Of a stretch of DNA of 64,000 nt, positions 43,019 through 50,894 are shown piece after piece (the stretch's first letter is position 1; each line of letters starts with the position of its first letter). The notes under the pieces are model-generated. The model had not been told where the DNA came from and did no database searches. It saw only the letters and a list, made by a program, of their open reading frames with translations. Made by a program: the position numbers and the translations under genes. Origin of the DNA: CAWFQB01 sp965277875 (GTDB lineage: Bacteria; Armatimonadota; Chthonomonadetes; Chthonomonadales; Chthonomonadaceae); the NCBI GenBank assembly GCA_965277875.1, contig CBDIDV010000002.1:1612001-1676000 (forward strand). The letters are read 5' to 3'.

Positions 43019-44101
43019 TTATACTATCGGCGCGGCGGGCAGGGTGATGGTTCGGCCCGATGTGGCGGATAGATACGCGGCCTCGACCACTTCCACGACA
43101 TGCGCGCCGTGTTCTCCGGGTGACAGCAGTTTGGTCTTGCCCTGTATGGCGTCTATGAAGTTGGCGACGGGGCCGGGAACGGGCAGCAGGTCGGACTCTT
43201 TGAACTTGCGGTGTTCCTGCCCCTGAAGGTTGATGTCGGTCTCGAAATCCATGCCGTTGACGGTGATGCTGCCGTTTTGCGCGCCCCAGATGTTGCGGAC
43301 GCGGCGCGTGGCGAGCTTGCTGTCGCCGATGCCCGTGATTGTAGCAACCGCGCCGTTTTCCAGCTCCAGACACAGCGCGACGCGCAGGTCGGTCGGAATG
43401 GCGTCGGTCAGGGCCGTGACGCGACGCGCCCGCAGCCCCGTCACCCACAGCATCTGCGACACCAGATGCGAGCCGCCGTCCTGAAAATAGCCGCCGCCAT
43501 TAAGTTCCGGGTCGGCGCGAAACAGGGTCGGCGCGACCACGCCCACGCCTTTTTCGGGCATCGGCGCGCGTCCGAACACGCTTTCCGCATTGCCCGTCCA
43601 GTAGATCGCCGCGCTTTCCAATGCGCCCATCTTTTCATCGCGCAGGGCGCGGCGTATCTGGTGACAGTGCGCCCAGAAGGGCGGGTTCAGCGCTACGCCG
43701 AGCCGCAGGTTATTTTCATGCGCCAGGGCCACGAGTGCGTGGGCGTGGTCGCTCTGTATCGTCATGGGTTTTTCGAGCAGAACGTGCAGGCCCCGTTCGA
43801 GGCAGGCGCGGGCCATCTCGTAATGCAGGTTGTTGGGCGTGGCGATCAGCACGGCGTCAAGGTGGGCGTTATCCAGCATCTGCCGCCAGTCCTCATACGC
43901 GTGTTCGGGAGCCACGCCGAAGTGGGAGGCCATCGTGGCCCGCGCGGTCTCGTCCCGCCGGCACAGGGCGCTCACATGCACGTTCGGGTGGGCGACGGCA
44001 TCGGGCAGATGCCGCCGCGACACAAACGATCCCGCGCCCAGCACGCCCAGTCGAACCGGGGGAGCGTCGTTTTCGGACGCCGTTGTCGTCAACATGGTCA
44101 T
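43019..44101 (-). CDS. Gfo/Idh/MocA family oxidoreductase
   Basis: 360 residues from the ATG at 44101 (GGAGG 5 nt upstream; an ATG five codons earlier lacks a site). RLGVLGAGSFVSRRHLPDA is the Rossmann turn (GxGxxxxxH), VLLEKPMTIQ carries EKP, and GGGYFQDGGSHLVSQMLW holds the D-x-x-x-H pair that replaces the usual DxGxH. It is a cytosolic NAD(P)-dependent dehydrogenase of unknown sugar or cyclitol substrate. No operon partner lies within 150 bp. It is the fourth member of this family in the window and only distantly similar to the other three. Confidence 0.87.
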   Translation of the reverse strand: MTMLTTTASENDAPPVRLGVLGAGSFVSRRHLPDAVAHPNVHVSALCRRDETARATMASHFGVAPEHAYEDWRQMLDNAHLDAVLIATPNNLHYEMARACLERGLHVLLEKPMTIQSDHAHALVALAHENNLRLGVALNPPFWAHCHQIRRALRDEKMGALESAAIYWTGNAESVFGRAPMPEKGVGVVAPTLFRADPELNGGGYFQDGGSHLVSQMLWVTGLRARRVTALTDAIPTDLRVALCLELENGAVATITGIGDSKLATRRVRNIWGAQNGSITVNGMDFETDINLQGQEHRKFKESDLLPVPGPVANFIDAIQGKTKLLSPGEHGAHVVEVVEAAYLSATSGRTITLPAAPIV

Positions 44102-44384
44102 AGCCGCCTCCTGCATATTTGCGCGCGTTCAGAGTGACAAACAAAATAAACCAACAAACCCGTAGAATCAGCACCGAAAGAAATGGAACCTGCCGTCATT
44201 TAACCGCATCTATATGCTATAACATAGTTATCCATACAGCAATGACTGCCCGGTTCAGGGCGTGTCGGTGTCGCATGTTCTACGGGAATAGGACAGCCGC
44301 GAACAACCGCCTTGTTCGCTGTCAACACATACACTAATCAAGGAAAGAACCTGTTGAGGGCTATGCGGCCCCAGGAGGCGACGT

Positions 44385-44630
44385 ATGCAGATACACGGTG
44401 TCACTTCTATCTCGATCATAGTCAGCCGCGAGGCCATCCCGAACTCGGCGGTCTCACAGGGCGCGGCGCGGGCCGAACAGGTGCGCGCGTATGCCGATCC
44501 CCGGCCTTTGTCGTCTGACGAGGCTGTTAGGCTTGCCATGCTGTCGCCGTCTAAGGCCTACCGGGAACGACTGCCCCGTCCGAGCCGGCTGCCCGACCAG
44601 ACCGGCATCGCTCTCGACATCCGCGCCTGA
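44385..44630 (+). CDS. Small protein of unknown function
   Basis: 81 residues. AGGAGG stands 7 nt before the ATG, one of the best ribosome sites in the window. The sequence MQIHGVTSISIIVS, then a polar middle and SSDEAVRLAMLSPSKAYRER, resembles no family I know. It has no signal peptide or membrane segment and converges with deoC 21 bp away. The 283-bp upstream spacer (44102-44384) is moderately AT-rich and must hold its promoter; TTGTTC-N17-TAATCA near 44310-44338 is a weak candidate. Confidence 0.6.
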   Translation: MQIHGVTSISIIVSREAIPNSAVSQGAARAEQVRAYADPRPLSSDEAVRLAMLSPSKAYRERLPRPSRLPDQTGIALDIRA

Positions 44631-44651
44631 CGCGGACCGAAGGCGGACGTT

Positions 44652-45332
44652 TTAGGCTGTGGCTTGTTCTGCTTCCAGTTCGCGCATTATGGCGACGCCC
44701 GCGCTGGTACCGATACGATCCGCGCCCGCGTCTACCATCGCTCGCAGAGCAGCGAGGCCGCGTATGCCGCCCGCTGCCTTGACGCCGCACCGCTCGCCAA
44801 CGATCTGGCGCATCAAATGCACATCCTCGACCGTCGCGCCGCGCGGCCCAAACCCCGTAGACGTTTTCACGAAGTCCGCGCCTATGCCCGCCACGATCTC
44901 CGTTATCAGCCGTTTCTCGTGATCGGTCAGCAGGGCGCATTCGATGATGACCTTGACAGCCGCGCCCGCATCGTGGGCGATGTGAACCACGCCCTGTATG
45001 TCCCGCTCCGCCGCCTGCATCATGCCCGACTTGACGGCCCCTACGTTAATGACCATGTCCAGTTCCGCCGCGCCCTGCCGAATCGCCTCCTCGGCCTCGA
45101 ACGCCTTGACGACCGAAGCGTTCGCGCCATGCGGAAAGCCCAGTACGGTACACACCAATACGCCGCTGTCTTCCAGTTCCGCAGCCGCCACAGACACCCA
45201 GCACGGCTGTATGCAGACCGAAACAAACCCGTGCTGCCGCGCCTCGGCGCATAGCTGTCGTATGGCCGCTTCGGGCGCATCCGGCTTCAATACCGTATGG
45301 TCAATCAACCGCGCCAGTTCTCTCGGCGTCAT
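44652..45332 (-). CDS. deoC: Deoxyribose-phosphate aldolase
   Basis: 226 residues from the ATG at 45332, which has GGAGAAG 4-5 nt upstream. A TTG 12 nt earlier is less likely because it overlaps the ribosome site. DeoC motifs are LIDHTVLKPDA, INVGAVKSG (proton-relay region), IIECALLTDHEK and the Schiff-base Lys in DFVKTSTGFGPRGAT, then VKAAGGIR. It splits 2-deoxyribose-5-phosphate into glyceraldehyde-3-phosphate and acetaldehyde in deoxynucleoside salvage. It follows trpA by 15 bp, so it is probably in the trp transcript, an uncommon pairing. Confidence 0.95.
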   Translation of the reverse strand: MTPRELARLIDHTVLKPDAPEAAIRQLCAEARQHGFVSVCIQPCWVSVAAAELEDSGVLVCTVLGFPHGANASVVKAFEAEEAIRQGAAELDMVINVGAVKSGMMQAAERDIQGVVHIAHDAGAAVKVIIECALLTDHEKRLITEIVAGIGADFVKTSTGFGPRGATVEDVHLMRQIVGERCGVKAAGGIRGLAALRAMVDAGADRIGTSAGVAIMRELEAEQATA

Positions 45333-45347
45333 ACACTTCTCCAACTG

Positions 45348-46148
45348 TCAAACTCTCGTCGCCGCTTTGAGGCTGGCGACGTAATCGCGTATCATGGGCA
45401 GCAGGGCGGCATTGTCGCGCTGCTGGTGAATCAGGTCAACGAGCGAGCTGCCCACAACGACGCCGTCCGCAAAGGCTGATATTTTGGCGACATGGTCGGG
45501 CTGCGAGATGCCGAAGCCCACGCAGACCGGCAGGGACGTATGCGCCTTGATCTGCGCCACAACGTTCGTCAGTTCGGCGGGAACGTCCTGCCGCGCCCCT
45601 GTGACGCCCGTTCGGGATACGCAGTACACAAAACCCGACGACAACTGCGCCACGGTCTGTATCCGCGCCTGCGTACTGGTCGGCGCGAGCAGAAATACGG
45701 TGTCCAGATCATGCGCCTGCGAGATGCGCTTCCACTCGCCCGCCTCTTCGGGCGTCAGGTCGGTAACGATGTGCGCGTCCGCCCCCGCGTCCTGCGCGGC
45801 CTGCGCGTACCTGTCCAGGCCATAGCGCAGCAGGGGGTTGTAATAGGTCATCAGGATCAGGGGAAGATCAGCGTCCTGTCGTCGTATCTGGCGTACCACG
45901 TCCAGAGTTTTGCGCGTGGTCATGCCGCCGTCCAGGGCGCGCTGCGATGACGCCTGTATACTCGGCCCATCCGCAAGCGGGTCGCTGAACGGAATGCCGA
46001 TCTCGACCGCGTCCGCGCCCGCCTGCCCCAGCGCGACCACGATGTCTATGGTGCGTTCAAACGAGGGATCGCCCGCCGTGACAAAGCACACAAGCGCCTT
46101 TTCGCCCCGCGCCTTCAGTTCCGCAAACCGTTGAGATAATCGCGTCAA
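45348..46148 (-). CDS. trpA: Tryptophan synthase alpha subunit
   Basis: 266 residues, the standard length. AVEIGIPFSDPLADGPSIQ contains the catalytic Glu (~49) and Asp (~60). LILMTYYNPLLRYG, VYCVSRTGVTGAR (active-site loop 6) and VCVGFGISQPDHV (phosphate-binding) are all present. The loop usually read as VPDLP is VTDLTPEEA here, with the Asp kept. It cleaves indole-3-glycerol phosphate and channels indole to TrpB. Upstream trpB is separated by a 151-bp spacer with an inverted tandem repeat. The ATG at 46148 has a weak ribosome site. Confidence 0.97.
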   Translation of the reverse strand: MTRLSQRFAELKARGEKALVCFVTAGDPSFERTIDIVVALGQAGADAVEIGIPFSDPLADGPSIQASSQRALDGGMTTRKTLDVVRQIRRQDADLPLILMTYYNPLLRYGLDRYAQAAQDAGADAHIVTDLTPEEAGEWKRISQAHDLDTVFLLAPTSTQARIQTVAQLSSGFVYCVSRTGVTGARQDVPAELTNVVAQIKAHTSLPVCVGFGISQPDHVAKISAFADGVVVGSSLVDLIHQQRDNAALLPMIRDYVASLKAATRV

Positions 46149-46178
46149 TACGTTTCCTTAAAGAGACGTTCAATCCAT

Positions 46179-46294
46179 AGACAGGATTAACAGGATTTCC
46201 AAGATTTACAGGATTACTCTGGCGCAGCAGGTCGGAACGTTACGCCTGATCTTTAGCGGGTCTTGAAATCCTGTAAATCCTGTTAATCCTGTCT
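46179..46294. repeat. Inverted pair of ACAGGATTA-type tandem repeats in the trpB/trpA spacer
   Basis: AGACAGGATTAACAGGATTT at 46179-46198 is the exact reverse complement of 46275-46294. Both arms continue with further ACAGGATTT units. The middle ~76 nt is unrelated. The trp mRNA could fold here between the two cistrons. Confidence 0.8.
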
Positions 46295-46299
46295 AAGAA

Positions 46300-47646
46300 T
46301 TAGGCCAGTTCCAGTTCCTGCACGACCGTGTTCATGTCTTTGTCGCCGCGCCCGGAGCAGTTGATGATGACGATGGTATCGGGCTTTAGCTGGCCGCTCG
46401 CCTGCATCTTGTCCAGGTACGCAAAGGCGTGGGCGGTTTCCAGGGCGCTGATGATGCCCTCGTTGCGGGCCAGCCATTGCAGGGCTTCCAGGGCCTCGCT
46501 ATCGGTCACGGCCACATACTGCGCCCGCTGCGCGTCCTTGAGGAAGCTGTGTTCCGGGCCGACGCCGGGATAGTCCAGACCGGCGGAAATGCTGTGGGAG
46601 GGCGCGACCTGGCCGTCCTCGTCCTGTATCAGGTAGCTGGCCGAACCCTGAAACACGCCCGGTGTGCCTGCCGTGAGCGGGGCGCAGTGCCGCCCGGTCT
46701 CGATGCCGTGTCCCGCCGCCTCGATGCCGACAAGCTGAACGCTCGCGTCATTCACGAACGGGTAAAATATGCCCATCGCGTTCGATCCGCCGCCCACGCA
46801 GGCCAGGATGTAATCGGGCAGGCGTCCCTCTTTTTGCAAAACTTGTTCGCGGGTTTCCTTGCCGATCACGCTCTGAAAATCGCGCACGATCATCGGGTAC
46901 GGGTGCGGGCCGACCACGCTGCCGATGATGTAGTGCGTGTTGTGAACGTTCGTGACCCAGTCGCGCATGGCCTCATTGGTGGCGTCTTTCAGTGTGCGCG
47001 TGCCGCTCGTCACGGTCACGACGCGCGCACCCATGAGTTTCATGCGGCTCACATTGAGCGCCTGCCGATGCACGTCCTCTTCGCCCATGTACACGTCGCA
47101 TTGCAGGCCGAACCGGGCGCACACGGTCGCAGTCGCCACGCCATGTTGCCCCGCGCCGGTTTCGGCAATGATGCGCGGCTTGCCCATGCGCCGGGCGAGC
47201 ATGATCTGGCCGACCGTATTGTTGATCTTGTGCGCCCCGGTATGGCACAGGTCTTCGCGCTTCAGGTAGATTTTCGCGCCGTACTTTTCCGACAGCCGCT
47301 CGGCATGATATAGGGGCGTGGCGCGGCCCACGAAATCGCGCAGATAATAGTCTATTTGCGCCTGAAACGCGGGGTCGGCTTTGGCCCGCGCGTATTCCGC
47401 GCTCAGTTCGTCCAGGGCAGGGATCAGGGTTTCCGGCACAAAGCGCCCGCCGAACGCGCCGAACCGTCCCTGCGCGTCGGGTACGATGCCCGGCGTCCAG
47501 TCCTGCCCTGACAACAGGGAGGCGGACAAATCCGCGTCCGAGGAACTTAGCGCGGCTTCCAGCGCGGACTCGACAGCCCCGTTCGCGGGCCGCATATCGG
47601 GAATGGTTTCGGAAAGCACGGCTTCGGAAGCGATAGATGAAGACAT
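46300..47646 (-). CDS. trpB: Tryptophan synthase beta subunit
   Basis: 448 residues from the ATG at 47646 (AGGAG 8 nt upstream). The catalytic core begins near residue 60 (RFGAFGGRFVPETLIPALDE). The PLP Lys lies in HTGAHKINNT, the indole-channel/Glu region in RIIAETGAGQHGVATAT, and the phosphate loop in CVGGGSNAMGIF. ECs of this type (TrpB1) run near 400 residues; here ~50 extra Ser/Ala/Glu-rich residues precede the core (SALEAALSSSDADLSASLLS), with no clear signal. It condenses indole and serine to tryptophan with TrpA. It is first in the trpB-trpA-deoC set, and no other trp genes are near. Confidence 0.97.
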   Translation of the reverse strand: MSSSIASEAVLSETIPDMRPANGAVESALEAALSSSDADLSASLLSGQDWTPGIVPDAQGRFGAFGGRFVPETLIPALDELSAEYARAKADPAFQAQIDYYLRDFVGRATPLYHAERLSEKYGAKIYLKREDLCHTGAHKINNTVGQIMLARRMGKPRIIAETGAGQHGVATATVCARFGLQCDVYMGEEDVHRQALNVSRMKLMGARVVTVTSGTRTLKDATNEAMRDWVTNVHNTHYIIGSVVGPHPYPMIVRDFQSVIGKETREQVLQKEGRLPDYILACVGGGSNAMGIFYPFVNDASVQLVGIEAAGHGIETGRHCAPLTAGTPGVFQGSASYLIQDEDGQVAPSHSISAGLDYPGVGPEHSFLKDAQRAQYVAVTDSEALEALQWLARNEGIISALETAHAFAYLDKMQASGQLKPDTIVIINCSGRGDKDMNTVVQELELA

Positions 47647-47730
47647 AAAAACAACTCCTGAAAAGCGCCTGGGCGCGGCCTGTTCCAAAAAGCGAAAAAC
47701 ACCACAAGGAAAACGCGCCCGGAATGCCCT

Positions 47731-47760
47731 ATTATACTCTAGCATCGTTCCATTTGCAGA
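47731..47760 (-). promoter_or_regulatory. Candidate trpB promoter
   Basis: On the minus strand, a perfect TATAAT (47736-47731) has TCTGCA (47760-47755) 18 nt upstream. This gives a leader of ~80 nt with a GGGCGCG/CGCGCCC stem. The leader has no Trp-rich peptide, so classical attenuation is not seen. Confidence 0.5.
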
Positions 47761-47808
47761 ATCCCACTTCTAAATTCACGGGCATGACGCCTAAATCATT
47801 CGTTATTG

Positions 47809-47899
47809 CGGGTACTGAAAGTACCCGTCAGGAAAGTACAAGCGTCCTGCGGACGCGACAATGTTAGAGTTTTGTGCGCCCGCAGGACGCTTGTACTTT
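47809..47899. repeat. Hairpin cluster of the GCGTCC/GTACCCG family
   Basis: CGGGTACT-gaa-AGTACCCG (47809-47827) is followed by a perfect 20-bp inverted repeat (47833-47852 with 47880-47899) that contains GCGTCC and GGACGCTTG. It shares these pieces with the element at 3275-3341. It lies between the divergent trpB and histidine-kinase genes. The rest of this 407-bp spacer shows no gene. Confidence 0.75.
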
Positions 47900-48053
47900 G
47901 TGGACACGGGTTTTCACCCCCATGTCCAGTTTAGATGCGCCAGCGCCGTGCCGAGAAACAACCAAAGCACGGTATATGTGGTAAACTTCAAAAGCGTAGA
48001 GTTTGCCAGTGCTGGAACCTGGCCTGACAGGAAACCGACAGGAAGAGCAGCGC

Positions 48054-49412
48054 ATGAACGAACCTTTGATTGAAATGGAGCCTCCGCCCGCTTGCCTGGA
48101 CGAGACCCTGCTGCGACTGCCCGGCGGCGTTGTGGTGCGCGAGGCAGAACTAAGACGGCAGAACGCCGACCTGCTGGAGACCGTGGAGGCCCTGCAGGTG
48201 GCGCAGGAAGACCTGATGGTGATGCGGCTGGCCGTGGAAGCGGAACGGGCGCGCTATCAGCAGCTATTTGAGTTCGCCACCGACGGCTACCTTGTCACCG
48301 ACCTGCACGGCATCCTGCGCGAGGCCAATATCGCCGGACTGACGCGGCTTGGCCTGCCCTACAACCATATCAAAGGTAAAATCCTCGCCAACTTCATCGC
48401 TCTGGACGACCGTATGCGCTTCCGGGCGTTTTTGAACCGGCTTGGAGAATCAGAGGGCCGACTTGAATGGGAGGGTCGGCTTACGCCACGCCATGCCGAC
48501 GCCGTAGATGTCGTGCTGACCGCATGCCGCTTGCGCGACGCGGCCACAAACATCTACGACCTGCGCTGGATCGTGCGCGACGTGACCGAACGCAGGCGAT
48601 TGGAGCAGGCGCGGCAGGCCGATCAGCAGCGGCTGCTGGAACAGGAGCGCAGGGCAGGCGTTCTCGAAGAGCGCAACCGTCTGGCCCAGGAGTTTCACGA
48701 CACACTCGCGCAGGGCTTTACGGGCATCTCGTTTCTGCTGGGCGCGGCGGAAAACGCCCTGGCGGACGATGCGGAACTTGCGCGCGCGCAGATAGGCCGC
48801 GCCCGACAGGTGGCGCAGGAAAGCATTGTGGAGGCCCGCCGCTCGATCCGCGCCCTGCGGACACAAGCGCTTGAATGCGGCGGACTGTCCCTGGCCCTCG
48901 CACAGTTTATGGAGAACCTGCGCGCCACATCGGGCCTGGACGCGGAATTCATCGCCTGCGGCACGCCCACCCCCCTGCCCGTGCAGGTGGAAGACGATTT
49001 ATTGCGTATCGCGCAGGAGGCCGTGACCAACGCCCTCAAACACGCCCGGCCTCAGCACATCACGGTGCAACTGAAATTCGCGCCCGGTCAGGTGCATATG
49101 CGCGTTCAGGACGACGGGCGGGGCTTCAATGCCTCCGCCAGCCGCGCCCCCGCCGGTTTCGGCCTGATCGGAATGCGCGAACGAGCGGCGCGCATCGGCG
49201 GCAAGGTGGTTTTGCAAAGCGCCCCCGACGACGGAACGAAAATCAGCGTGGACGTTGCACTCCCCCCCCCCTTAAACCAGACGGGCAGCCAAAAGATTGC
49301 CAGCGCGTATTGGTGTAACGGCAGCAGCTTTGTCGTCCCTGCCTCCTCTGAATATCCCCATGTAAAAGCGGCGACCCATTCGCAAACGCAAGGCTGGAAA
49401 AGCCGCACGTGA
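48054..49412 (+). CDS. PAS-domain histidine kinase (HisKA_3/NarL-partner type)
   Basis: 452 residues from the ATG at 48054 (AGGAAG 8 nt upstream). An N-terminal coiled coil (~35-75) precedes a PAS domain (~75-195, LFEFATDGYLVTDLHGILRE), then the HisKA_3 helix with the phospho-acceptor His in ERNRLAQEFHDTLAQG. The HATPase domain has N-box AVTNALKHA, G1 DDGRGF and G2 GFGLIGMRERA. It is soluble. Such kinases usually pair with NarL-type regulators; the only NarL-like receiver in the window is at 28974. The final ~40 residues after ALPPP follow a 10-C tract and look non-homologous; with nine C the protein would stop right after ALPPP. Confidence 0.9.
   Translation: MNEPLIEMEPPPACLDETLLRLPGGVVVREAELRRQNADLLETVEALQVAQEDLMVMRLAVEAERARYQQLFEFATDGYLVTDLHGILREANIAGLTRLGLPYNHIKGKILANFIALDDRMRFRAFLNRLGESEGRLEWEGRLTPRHADAVDVVLTACRLRDAATNIYDLRWIVRDVTERRRLEQARQADQQRLLEQERRAGVLEERNRLAQEFHDTLAQGFTGISFLLGAAENALADDAELARAQIGRARQVAQESIVEARRSIRALRTQALECGGLSLALAQFMENLRATSGLDAEFIACGTPTPLPVQVEDDLLRIAQEAVTNALKHARPQHITVQLKFAPGQVHMRVQDDGRGFNASASRAPAGFGLIGMRERAARIGGKVVLQSAPDDGTKISVDVALPPPLNQTGSQKIASAYWCNGSSFVVPASSEYPHVKAATHSQTQGWKSRT
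49255..49276 (+). other. Poly-C tract (10 C) at the kinase 3' end
   Basis: A run of ten C follows GCACT and precedes TTAAACC. Nine C give an in-frame TAA just after the HATPase domain, ten give the 452-residue form, and eleven a third tail ending near 49318. The tract could vary by slippage or reflect a sequencing error. Confidence 0.7.
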
Positions 49413-49509
49413 AATATAGTTTACAAATATAGTCCACGTAGCATGCAGTTTGCAAAGTACAATACACAGAGCACAGCACAGAATGTAGTTTATGATACAG
49501 GACGCAGGC

Positions 49510-50826
49510 ATGACAGACCAGGAAGTACACGACATCATCGTAATCGGAGCTTCGGCGGGCGGCGTGGAAGCGGTCAAGCTGCTGGTTTCCGAACTGCCGC
49601 CCGATTTTGGGGCTGCCGTTTTCGTAGTAATCCATTTTCCGCCGACAAGCGTAAGCGTGCTGCCCGAAATCCTCAAGCGGGGCAGCAGCCTGCCCGTTTC
49701 CACGGCCACGGACGGCGAAGCGATCCGCGCGGGGCGTATCTATGTGGCGCAGCCGGACGCGCATTTGCTGGTGCAGTCCGGCGTGATGCGCGTTTATCGC
49801 GGCCCGAAGGAAAACCATACGCGCCCCGCCATTGACCCGCTGTTTCGCAGCGCGGCGCGCGCGTATGGGCCGCGCGTGATCGGCGTACTGCTGTCGGGAA
49901 TGCTCACGGACGGAACCGGGGGTCTGCTGGAGATCAAGGCGCGTGGCGGGCTGGCCGTGGTGCAGGCCCCTGACGACGCGCTGTTCGCCGACATGCCCCG
50001 CAACGCCATTAAAAACGTGGATGTGGATTACGTGGCGTCCAGCCCGCAGATCGCCGCGCGCCTGACGGAACTCGCCTCGCCGTATACCGTGGCAGTCCGG
50101 CCCATCTCCCCTGCCGCCCTGGATAGGCCTGCCGCCCCGCAGCAAAATCTGTCGGCGCAAACGACGCGGGACGTGGAGGGCGGCGAGCCGGTCGGACGCG
50201 GGCAAGGTCAGGGCGCGCAGGACGCCAATGGGCAAAGCGGAGCCGCGCAAAATGGCATCGCGCTAAACAGCAGCGCGAGACAGGATAATCCACCAAAAGG
50301 AAGCGCGCAGGAAGGAACCCTGATGGCCGACGACACTCCCTATGACGATCATGCCAATGCTGTTGTCAACCATACCACGTTCGCGCAGCTGCATGGAGAG
50401 CGCGACGAACAGCCTTCCATTTATAGCTGCCCCGACTGCGGGGGTGTATTGTGGCAAATGAACGAGCAGGGTTTCATACGGTTTCGCTGCCACGTCGGAC
50501 ACGCGTACAGCGCCGAGTCGCTTTTGCAGCAGCAGGCGGAACAACTGGAAGCGTCCATGTGGTATGCGGTACGCACCCTCGTGGACAAGTCCAAGCTGTC
50601 GCGGCAGCTTGCCCAGCGCGCGCGCGACCGGAACCATGACCTGACCGCCCTGCGCTTCGAGGAGCAGGCGCAGGCCGCCACGCAGCACGCCGACGTGATC
50701 CGCAGGCTGATCGAAAACGGGGCCGGAGATAAATTCCCGCCTGCCCTGGAAGCGGAAGCGATGGAACCCGTGCTTGCCGACACCCCGCAGGCGCATACGG
50801 TCGCAAACCATCAGCCGCGCGCCTGA
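49510..50826 (+). CDS. CheB-type protein-glutamate methylesterase without receiver domain
   Basis: 438 residues from the ATG at 49510 (an ATG six codons earlier is possible). The methylesterase domain covers ~5-190: Ser of the triad in IGASAGGVEAVK, His in VVIHFPP, Asp in SGMLTDGTGGL. A ~90-residue low-complexity Gln/Gly/Ala linker follows. A zinc-ribbon-like end has CPDCGG and RFRCHVGHAYSAESLL. No receiver domain is fused, so phosphorylation control is absent or supplied by another protein. It pairs with the CheR-PAS gene downstream, as in many stand-alone CheB/CheR signalling modules. No chemoreceptor gene is near. Confidence 0.9.
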   Translation: MTDQEVHDIIVIGASAGGVEAVKLLVSELPPDFGAAVFVVIHFPPTSVSVLPEILKRGSSLPVSTATDGEAIRAGRIYVAQPDAHLLVQSGVMRVYRGPKENHTRPAIDPLFRSAARAYGPRVIGVLLSGMLTDGTGGLLEIKARGGLAVVQAPDDALFADMPRNAIKNVDVDYVASSPQIAARLTELASPYTVAVRPISPAALDRPAAPQQNLSAQTTRDVEGGEPVGRGQGQGAQDANGQSGAAQNGIALNSSARQDNPPKGSAQEGTLMADDTPYDDHANAVVNHTTFAQLHGERDEQPSIYSCPDCGGVLWQMNEQGFIRFRCHVGHAYSAESLLQQQAEQLEASMWYAVRTLVDKSKLSRQLAQRARDRNHDLTALRFEEQAQAATQHADVIRRLIENGAGDKFPPALEAEAMEPVLADTPQAHTVANHQPRA

Positions 50827-50894
50827 CCGTTCCCTGCCCAGCATGGCCCACAGGATGAAACGGATCGAACAGCGGATCGAGTAGAAAACAACAC

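Noticed and set aside
47646..47760. Trp attenuator upstream of trpB
   Set aside because: The leader has a GC-rich stem but no short frame with Trp codons, and no alternative terminator with a U-run.
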